From Bacillota bacterium (lineage in GTDB: Bacteria > Bacillota > Clostridia > Christensenellales > CAG-138): a stretch of 64,000 nucleotides of DNA. Made by a program: the position numbers and the translations under genes. This document shows positions 43,929-54,607 of the stretch, piece by piece; within the stretch, counting starts at the first letter, position 1, and each line of letters begins with the position of its first letter. Under the pieces are notes generated by a model that saw only the letters and a list, made by a program, of their open reading frames with translations, made no database searches and had not been told where the DNA came from. The DNA is taken from positions 16,679 through 80,678 of the forward strand of contig JAEWYO010000037.1 in assembly GCA_023395595.1 (NCBI GenBank), in the 5' to 3' direction.

Positions 43929-44287
43929 TATTCTAAACACTCAAATTTTGAGTAAAAAGTGGTTGAAAGTGATTTGTGCAGAATTAACGAAAAGTGGTAT
44001 TTTGGAGCCAAAAGAGCAGTGAAAAGCATGATTTTTATCGATTTTTAAGCAAAATCCGATTTCACATTTTGTCCTATAAAGAGAGCATAAGAGAATAGAT
44101 AGCAATGCATTATCAATAAAATAACAATGGACCAATAAATTCATTTGAATACTAAAAAGACAACCCTGTATTCATTGACTCCAGTAACGGATAAATATTA
44201 TTCAAGAAATACCAAAGCACAAATCACATTTGATTAATGCATTGATGAAGATACATATTCTAGCAGAACTGAAAGGAGGAGGATTTT
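43929..44287. other. A+T-rich intergenic gap
   Basis: 359 bases without a supported gene. A short palindromic stretch CTCAAATTTTGAG followed by TAAAAAG lies just after the Rep-like stop (about 43939-43956) and may act as a weak terminator. GAAAGGAGGA at 44271-44280 is the ribosome-binding site of the following gene. Confidence 0.5.
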
Positions 44288-44629
44288 ATGGGCTTTACAA
44301 AAGGGGAAAGCGGAAATCCAAAAGGGCGGCCCAAATACTCTCAACAACAAAAAGTAGAACGCGATTCATTCAAAGAGCTTTTGAAATCCTCCACCTTGTC
44401 GGCTCTTGAATCCATTATTGAAATCTCGCAGGACAAGCACAGCAAAGATCGGTTCAATGCTTGCCGATATCTGATTGATAAGGCTTACGGTGCAAATGCA
44501 CTTCTCCTAGAGAACCAGGATGATGATTCCCCTCTAGTTATTATTGTGAGAAGTAACGGAAAGAAAGCATCTGATTGTTCGGATGATGAATGGGAAGAAA
44601 CAGACGATGAAGATACCTTTGAGGATTGA
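44288..44629 (+). CDS. DUF5681-type protein
   Basis: A 113-residue protein with the DUF5681 signature FTKGESGNPKGRPKYS at the N terminus, a helical middle (LSALESIIEIS ... NACRYLIDKAYG) and a very acidic tail. DUF5681 proteins occur in phages and integrative elements, often near terminase-like or packaging genes, and the basic GNPKGRP segment suggests DNA binding. AAAGGAGGA precedes the ATG. No phage structural gene accompanies it here. Confidence 0.78.
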   Translation: MGFTKGESGNPKGRPKYSQQQKVERDSFKELLKSSTLSALESIIEISQDKHSKDRFNACRYLIDKAYGANALLLENQDDDSPLVIIVRSNGKKASDCSDDEWEETDDEDTFED

Positions 44630-44642
44630 TTTCAGAAAAACA

Positions 44643-44662
44643 GCAACTATCAAAATAGTTGC
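44643..44662. terminator. Hairpin after DUF5681 gene
   Basis: GCAACTAT (44643-44650), CAAA loop, ATAGTTGC (44655-44662): a perfect eight-pair stem 13 bases after the stop, without a clear T-run on either side. The remaining gap to 44805 holds no gene. Confidence 0.5.
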
Positions 44663-44805
44663 CACATTGTTTAGATGAATAATTATCCTTGGTATAAAGT
44701 GCGAAACTCGGTTTATCTTCAGTAATGGTTGTTCTGAACAAATTGAAGAAAAACTGCAAGGTGTATTAACAGTGTAAAGGCAAACCTCTTAAGTGGATTG
44801 TGATA

Positions 44806-44988
44806 CTATTCTTTATCTTTGACGATCATGTGATCCAGAGCGTAACGCAGTGCCATACTAATCAGCTCATTTCGTGAGCGATTGGTTTTTGCGGACAGCT
44901 CGTTATACTCTTCCTGCAAAGTTTTATCGATGCGGATTGTCATGGTGACCGCTTTATCTTCTTTGGGTGTAATGACGAAATCTCCCAT
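44806..44988 (-). CDS. Ribbon-helix-helix (CopG-like) protein
   Basis: A 60-residue protein with a clear ribbon-helix-helix: strand VTMTIRIDKTLQEEYNELS, helix, then SRNELISMALRYALDHM. Such small proteins repress their own promoters in plasmids and mobile elements or act as antitoxins. It has no adjacent toxin gene on its strand. TTATGGGAG-like sequence upstream provides a weak ribosome-binding site. Confidence 0.8.
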   Translation of the reverse strand: MGDFVITPKEDKAVTMTIRIDKTLQEEYNELSAKTNRSRNELISMALRYALDHMIVKDKE

Positions 44989-45076
44989 AACTTCTCAAAT
45001 AGCCCCCTGCCTTTTGAGTACATTATAGGTTGAATGGACAATCCGAACTATAACACAAACAGCAGTAGAATTTTAA

Positions 45077-45105
45077 TGTACAGGCGAAGTGTGATGCGCT
45101 ATAAT
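45077..45105 (+). promoter_or_regulatory. Promoter of membrane protein gene 45135
   Basis: TGTACA (45077-45082), 17 bases, TATAAT (45100-45105), 30 bases before the chosen ATG. Confidence 0.6.
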
Positions 45106-45134
45106 GAGTGAAACACGAAAAGGGGAGTACATTA

Positions 45135-45779
45135 ATGGAAAAAGCGAAGCAGAAGTTCTTTCAAAGAAAATGGGTTTTGTGGGTTAGCCTGATATTTTTC
45201 CCACCTCTTGGATTGATACTCTTATGGGCTGGTCAAAAGCAGATGCAGAAGAAAAGCAAGATTATCTTGACGGTTATTTTTGCAATTTGGTTTGGTATTC
45301 TCTTGATAGGGACAAGAGGTGGTGCGGCTACGAATCCCACAGCAACCACCGAAACAGTTCAAGAAACCAACGCTGAGTTCAACACTGAACCGTCTCAGAG
45401 CCCCGTAGAGCCAATGCAACAGCCTATTGAGACGCCAAGAGTAATAAGCGTACAAGAAGCGAAAGACGCTTGCCTGAGCTTCTTCACAGAGATAGTAATG
45501 GACACCTATAACGAGATACCTTGGGGTGAAGGGACTGAGAACGGAGTAATAATAAACTCCGACTATTCCGAAGAATCGCAAAACGGAAAAGTAACGATTT
45601 CTTATACCCTGATGGATGAACCAAATGCGGGTACCCAAATTGTCATGGGTTTTGCTCTAGAAGCGGATCAAGTTTCTATATCCCAAATATCCATAGATGG
45701 GGTTGAGCAAGAATTGCCGGCTGATGCTAAGGACAGCGTTTTGATATGGCTACTGCTTGACAAGAACTATAAAGGATAA
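45135..45779 (+). CDS. Membrane-anchored hypothetical protein
   Basis: A 214-residue protein. A basic start leads into two hydrophobic segments (WVLWVSLIFFPPLGLILLWAG and ILTVIFAIWFGILLIGT), then a Thr/Pro/Gln/Glu-rich linker (about 62-105), then a compact alpha/beta domain (about 108-214). That domain is probably extracellular and resembles small substrate- or lipid-binding folds. I chose ATG 45135 (GGGGAG upstream) over an earlier in-frame start at 45108 near the -10. No family recognised; it may be immunity- or host-related. Confidence 0.65.
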   Translation: MEKAKQKFFQRKWVLWVSLIFFPPLGLILLWAGQKQMQKKSKIILTVIFAIWFGILLIGTRGGAATNPTATTETVQETNAEFNTEPSQSPVEPMQQPIETPRVISVQEAKDACLSFFTEIVMDTYNEIPWGEGTENGVIINSDYSEESQNGKVTISYTLMDEPNAGTQIVMGFALEADQVSISQISIDGVEQELPADAKDSVLIWLLLDKNYKG

Positions 45780-45868
45780 GAAGATGTCAGAACAGTATGC
45801 TTCACATAAGCTAAAAGACCAGAAGTAGTTGGAACCTCCGATATTTCTTGTCTTGAAGACAAAAGAAT

Positions 45869-45908
45869 AGGTCACCGATTATTAGAGCTTACGGTGACCT
45901 GTTATTTA
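45869..45908 (+). terminator. Rho-independent terminator
   Basis: AGGTCACCG (45869-45877) pairs perfectly with CGGTGACCT (45892-45900), followed by GTTATTTATTTT. It terminates the 45135 transcript. The gap 45909-46106 after it has no gene. Confidence 0.75.
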
Positions 45909-46106
45909 TTTTCCGTAGTCCGGGAAGCAGAAGAAGTAGAATAAGAATTCAGGGATGTAAAATACGGTCATATTAACCGGCTTTGTTGATTGCGCAAGAA
46001 TTTGAAACGAAGATAGACCACAGCTTAAAAAACCAAAGGCCCATATAGTTGGAAACGCAAGATATCCGTACCACAGGCCTAATATGACAAGATAGCGCCT
46101 TTAATG

Positions 46107-46730
46107 AGGTAATACCAACCGCGCCGGGATAACGTCAGCACTTACGAAATTTCCAGAGACGACCTGTACCGTTGGGCCGACGCAGTCTTGAAACCAGCCG
46201 CCGAGCTTGCCTTTGCCGGTGACGGTAATTTCCTCTGCGGCGAGTGGTGCGGTTTCTGTAAGGCGAAGAGCGACTGCCGCGCCCGAGCAGATGCAAATCT
46301 CGCTCTAGCGCATTACGAGTTCCAGCTTCCGCCGCTTCTCACGGATGAGGAGATTGGGGAGATTCTCGCAAAGGTCGACGAGCTTGTCTCGTGGGCATCC
46401 GATATCAAGGAATATGCGTTGCAGCAGGCGATCAGTGGCAAGGAATGGTTCGGCTGGAAACTGGTAGAGGGCCGTTCCAACCGGAAGTACGTCAGCGATG
46501 CCGTTGTCGCTGGAGTGGTTGAAAGTGCAGGCTTCGATCCATATGAGCGCAAGGTGCTCGGTGTTACGGGCATGCTGAAGCTGCTCGGCAAGTCACGTTT
46601 TGACGAGCTTCTGAGCCCTTACATTGAAAAGCCGCAAGGCAAACCAACGCTCGTGCCGGAGAGTGACAAACGGCCGGCAATGTCAACGGCAGCAGCCGAT
46701 TTTAAAGAAAACGAAGGAGAACAATCATAA
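46107..46730 (+). pseudogene. 5'-truncated DUF2800 (Cas4-like phage exonuclease) relic
   Basis: In-frame protein begins without a start codon at about 46107 (YQPRRDNVSTYEISRDDLYRW) and runs to the stop at 46730. It contains GEWCGFCKAKSDCRARA, the C-terminal cysteine cluster of DUF2800, a PD-(D/E)XK Cas4-like nuclease from phage replication modules. The usual N-terminal half with the catalytic motifs is missing. Codons are G+C-rich, unlike the A+T-rich flanks, so it is a fragment of a phage early region. The prophage at the left of this window should carry such a gene just upstream. Confidence 0.8.
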
Positions 46731-47621
46731 GTCATCAGGACAATGGCTCAGTTTGTTGAATAAGCAAATTATAGAAGGATCCTTTTTTATGGTATCTAAA
46801 AGTACTTGTGAATCGACTGCAAATGGCTCTCATTATAGTTTCTTCTTCAAACGTAGCAGGAATTCTCGCTTATAAAACTCATCACTTGAAGCGTACCCGA
46901 CCAAACAATCAAGAAGTTTCAAGCAAGCATCATAACGCAGAGTAATAGAACGACAAAACTAAAACTTAGAAGCTTGTATGGAAAGGATGTAATGCCATAT
47001 CTTAGCCTTACTGATTGATGGCTTCGTTGAAAAAACTGATAATAAGTGCTTGATCAAGACGTGTAGATGCTGTACGATAAGAAACAGTGAGAGACCATTG
47101 TAGGCTTTAAACAATAGACTGTTATTATGAATAAATTGACTACTCCTAATACTACCAGGTTGCTTTATAGCCACGATTTTCGGATTGGATTGAGAAAATG
47201 CTCATTTGTATGCAGAGAGAAACATTGATGCCAAGTTTCCAGACGTGCATAGGGCGCATTATTAAACGGACATAGACACTTTACCGGAGCGAGCAATGTC
47301 ATTATTCAACTGTATGAAGGTGCACAGGGCACGACTATAACAATTTTTTAAGTTGACTTTTATACTGAAAACGGATGTCACTCACTTTCGGGGCGATTAT
47401 GCAGACGTAGGTTTATCGATGTGAGACGGTTTTTCGGGATGTAAGAGCTTTCCGATTGGATATCAAATTTTTGCTTGCGAGAAAGAATCTTGCACGCTTT
47501 TTTTCACATGTAATGTTGGAGAGCTCATAAAACTGTCATTGCAGAAAGAGTTGCTAGTCATTAGGGACTCCCATTCTGCAAATTCAAATTAATGGAATAT
47601 TAACAGTAGGAGGAAAACTTG
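46731..47621. other. Degenerate intergenic region
   Basis: 891 A+T-rich bases without an intact gene. On the - strand from about 46950 down to a stop at 46833 a coherent fragment is seen (SITLRYDACLKLLDCLVGY), perhaps the tail of a lost gene. Elsewhere only short broken frames occur. AGGAGG at 47608-47613 belongs to the next gene. Confidence 0.45.
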
Positions 47622-50018
47622 GTGGAGCCGATTGTTTCAGTGATAATGCCTGTTTACAACGGGCAGGAATATCTTGACCGGGCTATGGAAAGCGTGCTAC
47701 AACAGACGCTCAAAAACCTTGAACTGATTGTGGTGGATGACGCGTCTACGGATCGCACCGGTGAAATTCTAGATGACTTTGCTCGGAAAGATTCGCGGGT
47801 ACGTGTGGTGCATCTTGAGAAAAACAGTTCCTGCTTTCTAGCGAGGAAAACCGGAACTTTGCTGGCCAAAGGCGAATATGTGATGTTCTTGGACTGCGAT
47901 GATGCACTCCTCCCCAACGCATGCTAACGAGCTTCGGAACTTATTAAAGAATTTGATGTTGATATCTTCCACTTTGAGGTAGAGTTGAGGAGCGCCGACG
48001 ATACAGAAAAAGAACCGGACGAGGACAACCTCGAAAGCACGAAATGGAAAAATATACGCGATTTTATTCGCCCCTATGATGGATGCCTATCAGGGGAACG
48101 CGTTCTGCGGGGCTGCTTTGAACAGGATTTATACGCACAATCCATGTGGAACAAGATTTACAAACGCGCTGTTTGCCAACATGGGGTTAGCGCTTGCCCG
48201 GATATTTATATCAATATGTCGGAAGATATCTTGACCTTTTTTCACATAGCATATTATGCTCGTTCTTACATGGGAAAAGCGGGCGAACCGCTTTACCTTT
48301 ATACGGTGGGGAGCGGTATGTCCACTCAGGATGGCGTAACATATAAATATGTAAAGAATTTAATCGATTCGTTGGCCGTACCCGATGCGATTCAAAAATT
48401 TCTCAAAACAAACGGCAAATTTGATTATTATCGAAAGCTTTACGAGCGTATTTATCGAAGAATATTGGAGGGGACTTTCTATAATGTAAGTTCACTTCTG
48501 CATTTATCTTCTCCCGACATCGCTGGGAAAGCAATGGATCGACTACTGGATGCCTGCGACGATGTAGAGTTGGTCGGCGAACTGGCAGGGCGTTTCTTCT
48601 TCGATCCGGGGATTCTATATCAGGCAATGGCGAATACACGGCTAAGCGAACCTATCTCGCGACCTGTTCGCACGGTCGCAACCTTTTATCATGGCCTTGC
48701 CAAAGGCGGTGCGGAGCGAGTGGTGGCATATCTAGTTGCGTTATGGCAGCGCATGGGATATCGTGTGATTCTGTTTACGGACATGCCTGCTACCAAAGAC
48801 GATTTTGACATTGATGGGGAATACATCCGGTGTGTTCTCCCTGTCTGCCAGCCTACAGAAGGCGGATGTGATTACGCGGCACGTGGAGAGGCACTCAAAC
48901 AGGCTTTGCGAGATTATCAGGTTGACTTGATGGTTTATCATGCTTGGCTTTCACCCTATTTACCTTGGGATATGATGCTGTGCCGAATGGCGGGTACGGC
49001 CTTCTGTGTCCATATGCACAGCTCTGTTGATTGTCTACGGTATTTAGACGGTAGTTCAAAATACTATTACACACAGCTGCCAATGATTTATTCCCTTGCT
49101 GAGGGGACTGTGGCTTTGAACAAAACGGACGCAGCATTTTGGCAGTTGTGCACGCGCTGGACATATGCTATCAACAATCCTCTGGTGCTTGGTGCGGCGG
49201 ACTTTTCACCTCGTAATCACTGTGGACGCAGGATTCTGTGGGTGGGTCGTTTCAGCGAAGAGAAGCGCGCGTGGGACGCCTTGTACATTTTTCAAAAACT
49301 AGCATCACGTTTTAGTGACGCTACACTAACTTTTGCTGGTGAATGTGATGTGAATACTAAAGAGAAAATGTACCGAGTTGCCAAGAAAATGGGGCTAGCC
49401 AACCGGGTAACATTTATCGGCTTCCAGCAAGAAATGGAACCTATCTATCTACAGGCTGACATACTTTTGTGTACATCAAAATATGAAGGATTTCCCCTTG
49501 CAATTTTGGAAGCGCAAGCTGCTGGTCTGCCAGTGGTAATGTACGAATTACCTTATCTAACCTTGGTTGAAGGAACCCCCGGTCTTGTTGCGGTAGAACA
49601 GGGAGGGCAGGACGAAGCCGCAGAAGCTTTGGCGCGTATGTTTGAAGACGATGCTATGTATGTTCAGCTTTCAAAGGAAGCTATTGCGAACGCAGAAAAG
49701 TTCGCTTCAATTGACCAGGAAAAACAGTGGGGTACGGTATTTGAACAGCTTGAAAGCTCTTGCCCACAGTTGAATGAAGCCACCCCTGAACAGAAAGCAG
49801 GGGTAGGCTATTGGTTCAAATTTATGGACAGTTGCTGGGATGACATGCTGTCGAACGGTGGCGGTATTGAAACGAATGTTGGAGCGCGAAAGCAACTGGA
49901 ACATATTTACTCTATGCGCACATGGAAATTGCTGCAGAAATACACCAACTTTATGGATAAAACCAAATTCGGAATGTTCCTTTGCCGGATACGGGACGCA
50001 TTGCTCAAAAAAAAGTAA
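47622..50018 (+). pseudogene. GT2-GT4 glycosyltransferase fusion with in-frame stop
   Basis: A single frame runs from GTG 47622 (or TTG 47619) to 50018 with one TAA at 47925-47927. The first 100 residues are a GT2 domain (SVIMPVYNGQEYLDRAMESVL, VVDDASTDRTG, FLDCDD). After the stop the same frame continues (RASELIKEFDVDIFHFEVE) and includes a GT4/GT-B domain (ILWVGRFSEEKRAWDAL, CTSKYEGFPLAILEAQAAG). One G-to-T change, GAA to TAA, explains the break, since related proteins read through here. It would assemble surface polysaccharide. The part after the stop could be translated only from internal starts. Confidence 0.8.
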
Positions 50019-50080
50019 TAACGAAGCATACCCGAAGAGTGCTTACTTTAGGTCTAGCGGAACATGATAGGAGCATGCGT

Positions 50081-51328
50081 ATGCAAAAGCAGAGGCTGAT
50101 AACGCAATTTAAAAGAATCATCAAAGTTGCCCGCTATCCGGGAAAGGTAGTTTCACTTACTGTTAAGCTAGCGGTTTTACGTGGCAAAATTCGCAGCGAA
50201 AAGAAATCGCCCGTTTTGGTATTGACACATGAGTTGTCAGCAACCGGGGCCTCTATCTTGCTCTTGAAAATTGCTGAGGTACTGGCTCGTGAAGGGCATG
50301 AGGTAGTGATGCTGGCTCCGTTAGGCAGCAAGCCATCAGAACATATCCGTGCGTTTCTTCCTCCGCGCGAGAACATGTTTTTTCTGGAGGCAAACAGTTG
50401 GCTGCGGAGGTTTTTCATCCGTTCCCTGGCTCGAATGGGGGTAAATAGGGGAATCGGAAACACGGTTCTCTCTGGCGTATGGGCTCCATTATTAAAGCAG
50501 TATGGCTTTCACACTGCCTTTCTGGTGCACGAAATGTGGGCGAGTGTCATGATTCTGCAGGCTCAGAGGCAGCTTCGCTTAATTGCTGAATATGCAGACC
50601 ACCTTGTGTTTCCAGCGGAAGAGGTGCAGAGGAGTCTATCGGTTTTTGAGCTCCCATTACATGCGCAAATGCATTGTCTGCCGCAGGGGTACTATAAAAA
50701 GGCTGTGCCACAAATAAACAGGAAAAATGCGCATGCAAGGCTGTGCGTCAGATTATCAATACCACCCGAAGCGTTTATAGTGACGGGGGCAGGTACATTC
50801 ACCTTTGGAAAAGGCATAGACCTGCTTACGTTGATTGCGGCACAAGTTGTACGACAGGAACCAGCAACTCACCCAATACATGTTATATGGATGGGAGAAC
50901 GCTTTGGCACTCCGTATGAATACTGGGTGCAGGTGCAAGTCCACCAATTAGGGTTGGAGGACAGGTTCCATTTTCTAGGGTTTGTGGCGGATGAAGAGAA
51001 GTACCTATCCGTTTTAGCGGGTAGCGATGTTTATGCACTGGTTTCACGAGAGGATTCATATCCCTCTGTTGTTTTGGAGGCGTTGCAATGTACGCTGCCA
51101 GTGGTTGCATTTTCAGACAGCGGAGGTGGAGCATGGCTAGCTGGACAGGGAGCGGGGTATGTGGTACCATATGCAGATACGGAGGCCTTTGCCCAGCGAC
51201 TTCTATGGTTGATGGATAATGCTGAGGAAGCAAACACCCAAGTGGAAAAGGCACAATTGTCACTTGCAGAAAAGATGGATTTTGTCAGGTACGTGCGACG
51301 TCTTATGGAAATGACGGAACATAAGTGA
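50081..51328 (+). CDS. Glycosyltransferase family 4
   Basis: A 415-residue GT-B enzyme. The N-terminal domain has VLTHELSATGASILLLKIAEVL (donor-side Rossmann start). The C-terminal domain carries FTFGKGIDLLTLIAAQVV and the GT4 signature near 320 (YALVSREDSYPSVVLEALQC, with the E...E pair). It should add sugars to a surface polymer. TAGGAG supports ATG 50081; an ATG at 50075 is too close to it, and the longer in-frame form overlaps the previous gene. It follows the broken GT2-GT4 gene by 62 bases. Confidence 0.85.
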   Translation: MQKQRLITQFKRIIKVARYPGKVVSLTVKLAVLRGKIRSEKKSPVLVLTHELSATGASILLLKIAEVLAREGHEVVMLAPLGSKPSEHIRAFLPPRENMFFLEANSWLRRFFIRSLARMGVNRGIGNTVLSGVWAPLLKQYGFHTAFLVHEMWASVMILQAQRQLRLIAEYADHLVFPAEEVQRSLSVFELPLHAQMHCLPQGYYKKAVPQINRKNAHARLCVRLSIPPEAFIVTGAGTFTFGKGIDLLTLIAAQVVRQEPATHPIHVIWMGERFGTPYEYWVQVQVHQLGLEDRFHFLGFVADEEKYLSVLAGSDVYALVSREDSYPSVVLEALQCTLPVVAFSDSGGGAWLAGQGAGYVVPYADTEAFAQRLLWLMDNAEEANTQVEKAQLSLAEKMDFVRYVRRLMEMTEHK

Positions 51329-51469
51329 CGAGACGATATTCGTTAACAAGCGGGTACGTGTATACACTAGCATATTTGCTCTACATCTGATAGACTGACT
51401 TGGTATCGACAAGACTGCTTATTAGTATAATTTTTATATGAACTATATGATTTGGGAGAGAGGATAATT

Positions 51470-52702
51470 ATGGGCTTTGCATCGTTTCGCGAAATTGAAG
51501 CGTATGTGCAAGAGAAGACCTTAGATCGCCTACTAGAGCCTCCTCTGAAATATATGGCGCAAATATATGGCTGCATTCTTCCGGAAGACACGCAAGGCAG
51601 AGTAAGGGCAATCAATACGGCTACTGACTCTCTATATGCGATAATTCTAGGCGATACCATATATGAGGAGGTACAAGATATCAAAGAGAATTGGGAACAG
51701 TACGCGTTCCTACACGATACGTTGCTAGCAGACGAGCTTTCAAAATGCGTGTTGATTAATCTTTTAGCATTCCGGCTTACAAGGCTAAATCAGTACATTC
51801 TTAGTGCGTTTGATTTCAAAATCCAGCAATACTTTGATCCTACTGTGTCCGTATGCAAAAAGGAATGTGTGTATGTTGACTGTGGCGCGCTTGACGGATA
51901 TACAGCGGCGCGGTTTATGCTGCGTTGTCCGTCATACAAGCGTATCTATGTATATGAACCCATTGAGAAGTATTATCAGGAGTGTACGGAAAATATCGGC
52001 GAGTTGCAGGCAGAAAATATTGTATTACGCAAAGCTGCCGTATATGAAAAAAACACAATCTTGCACTTTAACATTAACATAAAAGGAAGTTCAAAGGCAG
52101 ATGAATCAGGCGAAATCGCGGTACAAGGAGTTGCGCTTGACGAGGACATTATCGAGCCTGTGGGCTTTATCAAAATGGATATTGAGGGAAGCGAAAAAGC
52201 GGCTCTGCGCGGAGCAGAGCGCCATATCCGCAACGAGGCGCCCATGTTGGCGATATGCGTATATCATCGACCTTGCGATATGCGTGAAATCCCTCTGATG
52301 ATTCGCGATATGAATCAAGGATACCGTTTCTTTCTGCGCCATCATCAGTATAATCCCAACGAAACGGTTCTTTACGCCATACCTACAAACGGTCGGTTAT
52401 CCCCTGAAGGAGAAATCCTTCCTTCCTCGATCGAGGCAGCATGTCGTCGCTTGACCGAGCGGCTTGAATCGAATGAAAAAGCGGAGTGGGATGATTACCA
52501 TAGATACTTGATTACTCAGGTACAGAATTATTCGATCAATACGTCGGGGCTGCTCTCTGACCTAGAAGAACTGCGTTCGTGGGCACAGCAACTGAACGAG
52601 ACAAATGGATACCTCGCGCGGGAGATTAAAAAACGGGACTCTGTGATTGAAAAACAGCGAAAAGCACTACGACTCACAAGCATTTTCCGCAAAAACCGCT
52701 GA
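51470..52702 (+). CDS. FkbM-family methyltransferase
   Basis: A 410-residue protein with a central FkbM domain: YVDCGALDGYTAARF (S-adenosylmethionine site near 145), YEPIEKYY, and FIKMDIEGSEKAALRGAERH, the family hallmark. The N-terminal ~130 residues are helical and the C-terminal ~90 form a coiled coil. FkbM enzymes O-methylate sugars or lipids, and in glycan clusters they cap or decorate chains. GGGAGAGAGG precedes ATG 51470. Confidence 0.88.
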   Translation: MGFASFREIEAYVQEKTLDRLLEPPLKYMAQIYGCILPEDTQGRVRAINTATDSLYAIILGDTIYEEVQDIKENWEQYAFLHDTLLADELSKCVLINLLAFRLTRLNQYILSAFDFKIQQYFDPTVSVCKKECVYVDCGALDGYTAARFMLRCPSYKRIYVYEPIEKYYQECTENIGELQAENIVLRKAAVYEKNTILHFNINIKGSSKADESGEIAVQGVALDEDIIEPVGFIKMDIEGSEKAALRGAERHIRNEAPMLAICVYHRPCDMREIPLMIRDMNQGYRFFLRHHQYNPNETVLYAIPTNGRLSPEGEILPSSIEAACRRLTERLESNEKAEWDDYHRYLITQVQNYSINTSGLLSDLEELRSWAQQLNETNGYLAREIKKRDSVIEKQRKALRLTSIFRKNR

Positions 52703-53446
52703 CTTATACGGAAGGGAAGCGGTTGGTGCCAGATCAATAAGCAAATCAAACGGCAGTGGATCAGATTTATCCCAAATAATAGCTTATTGAATAATAGTTT
52801 AACGGTCAAGATTACCAGGTGTTTGATGCAGTAGTCGCTCACTTTCATAATGTAAAGCAACCCATTATCGTGAATACAATACACAACGAAGTTGGATATT
52901 ATGAAACTGCATAAGGATATAACATCGTACAAATCCGCCCAGCATCTTCTCTCTTTAGACGAAATATTTTATGCTATCGACCATTTTGTATGCAATAAGT
53001 ATTAAAAAATGCAATAAGCACGTTGAGCAATTTATAGATCAATAATATACTTCTAATACTATTGGTATACCATGGTGGTTAAAATAACTAGTTTTAAAAA
53101 GGTCGAGTGCATTTCATGCTTAATTGAGTAGTGAACAACAGCAAAAATTGAATAAGCAAGCAGCTATCATGATCATGTTGTGATAGAAATGCCAAATTTA
53201 GCGCGACGTATTCAAGAAATAATAATACTAGTATTTCTCGCATTCAGATATAGGGCAAAACGATATTTTTAGATAAAGGACAAATTAGTTATTTTCGGCA
53301 GACTTTCAACTATAAAAATTGTAAGTATAGCATAACTCAAAGCGCAATAAGGTGATTTGTTTGTCTATTATCGTTTAAGCTGTATTTCGCTTTATTATTG
53401 CATAAAATCAAAGATTGAGAAGCACATATTGTATGGAGGGAAGCGT
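52703..53446. other. A+T-rich intergenic region
   Basis: 744 bases with no supported gene, RNA or clear terminator. A possible in-frame extension upstream of the next gene (from 53357) lacks a ribosome-binding site. GGAGGGAAG at 53433-53441 serves the ATG at 53447. Confidence 0.5.
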
Positions 53447-54607
53447 ATGACAGAAGCAAAGCAGCTGGAGTTGACCATATTGATGCCATGTCTCAATGAA
53501 GCGGAGACTCTTGCCATTTGTATTCAAAAAGCACAAACATTTTTAACTGCGAACAAGGTTCTTGGCGAAGTTTTGATTGCTGATAATGGAAGTACGGATG
53601 GATCGCGTGATATTGCGCGCGAGAACGGCGCAAGAGTTGTGGATATTCCACAACGTGGCTATGGTGCTGCACTTATTGGCGGCTGCAATGCAGCCAATGG
53701 AAAATATGTTATCATGGGCGATGCTGACGATAGTTACGACTTCATTAATCTAATACCTTTTCTAGAAAAATTGCGTAACGGTGTAGATCTCGTCATGGGC
53801 AATCGATTCAAAGGTGGAATCGAGAAAGGTGCTATGCCGCCCCTGCATCGATACTTAGGAAACCCTGTTCTGTCTGGTATTGGCAAACTGTTTTTTAATT
53901 GTTTTGATATTGGAGACTTCCATTGCGGTCTTCGAGGATATAATACGGAAAGGATGCGTGCGCTGGACTTAAAAACAACCGGTATGGAATATGCGAGTGA
54001 AATGGTTGTGCAAGCAGTGATCAATGGCTACACTGTTACAGAAGTGCCGACCACCTTATCAAAAGATGGCCGATCTAGGCCTCCTCATTTACGCAGCTGG
54101 CACGATGGGTGGAGACATCTTAAATTTCTTCTACTCCATAGCCCCAATTGGTTGTTCTTGTATCCAGGGCTCTTTTTAGCTACAATCGGCTTGCTCTTTG
54201 GTATTGCAATTGAAATTGTTCCAATCCACGCCTTTGGCGTAGTCTTTGATATCAACAGTTTGCTATTTTGTTCAGCTATGGTAATTTTGGGTTATAACCT
54301 TGTTTGGTTTCATACGTATACAAGAGTATATGCCATACAAGCAAGGTTTATTAAGGCAAAGAAAACACCTTTGACCGAGATAAACGCAGATGTTTGTATC
54401 GTTGCTGGGCTGTTATTAACGATTGTTGGAATCATATTAAGCATTGTTTCTTTTGCTTCATGGGGACAAAAATCGTTTGGAGATACGAATCCGCAAGAAT
54501 TTATGCGTATTACAATACCTGCAGTAACGCTGATTTTAATCGGTATTCAAACAGCGTTTTCAGCCTTTTTCGTCGATATACTAAAGATAAAGATAAAAAA
54601 AGGATAA
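53447..54607 (+). CDS. Membrane-anchored GT2 glycosyltransferase (polyprenyl-phosphate type)
   Basis: A 386-residue GT2 enzyme of the dolichol-phosphate-sugar synthase type: LTILMPCLNEAETLAICIQ, IADNGSTDGSRDIA, GDADDSYDF (the metal-binding DxD) and MGNRFKGGIEKGAMP. After residue 230 come about four membrane spans. It likely charges undecaprenyl phosphate with a sugar for transfer outside the cell. Its product could feed the polytopic protein encoded convergently downstream. TGGAGGG precedes ATG 53447. Confidence 0.9.
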   Translation: MTEAKQLELTILMPCLNEAETLAICIQKAQTFLTANKVLGEVLIADNGSTDGSRDIARENGARVVDIPQRGYGAALIGGCNAANGKYVIMGDADDSYDFINLIPFLEKLRNGVDLVMGNRFKGGIEKGAMPPLHRYLGNPVLSGIGKLFFNCFDIGDFHCGLRGYNTERMRALDLKTTGMEYASEMVVQAVINGYTVTEVPTTLSKDGRSRPPHLRSWHDGWRHLKFLLLHSPNWLFLYPGLFLATIGLLFGIAIEIVPIHAFGVVFDINSLLFCSAMVILGYNLVWFHTYTRVYAIQARFIKAKKTPLTEINADVCIVAGLLLTIVGIILSIVSFASWGQKSFGDTNPQEFMRITIPAVTLILIGIQTAFSAFFVDILKIKIKKG

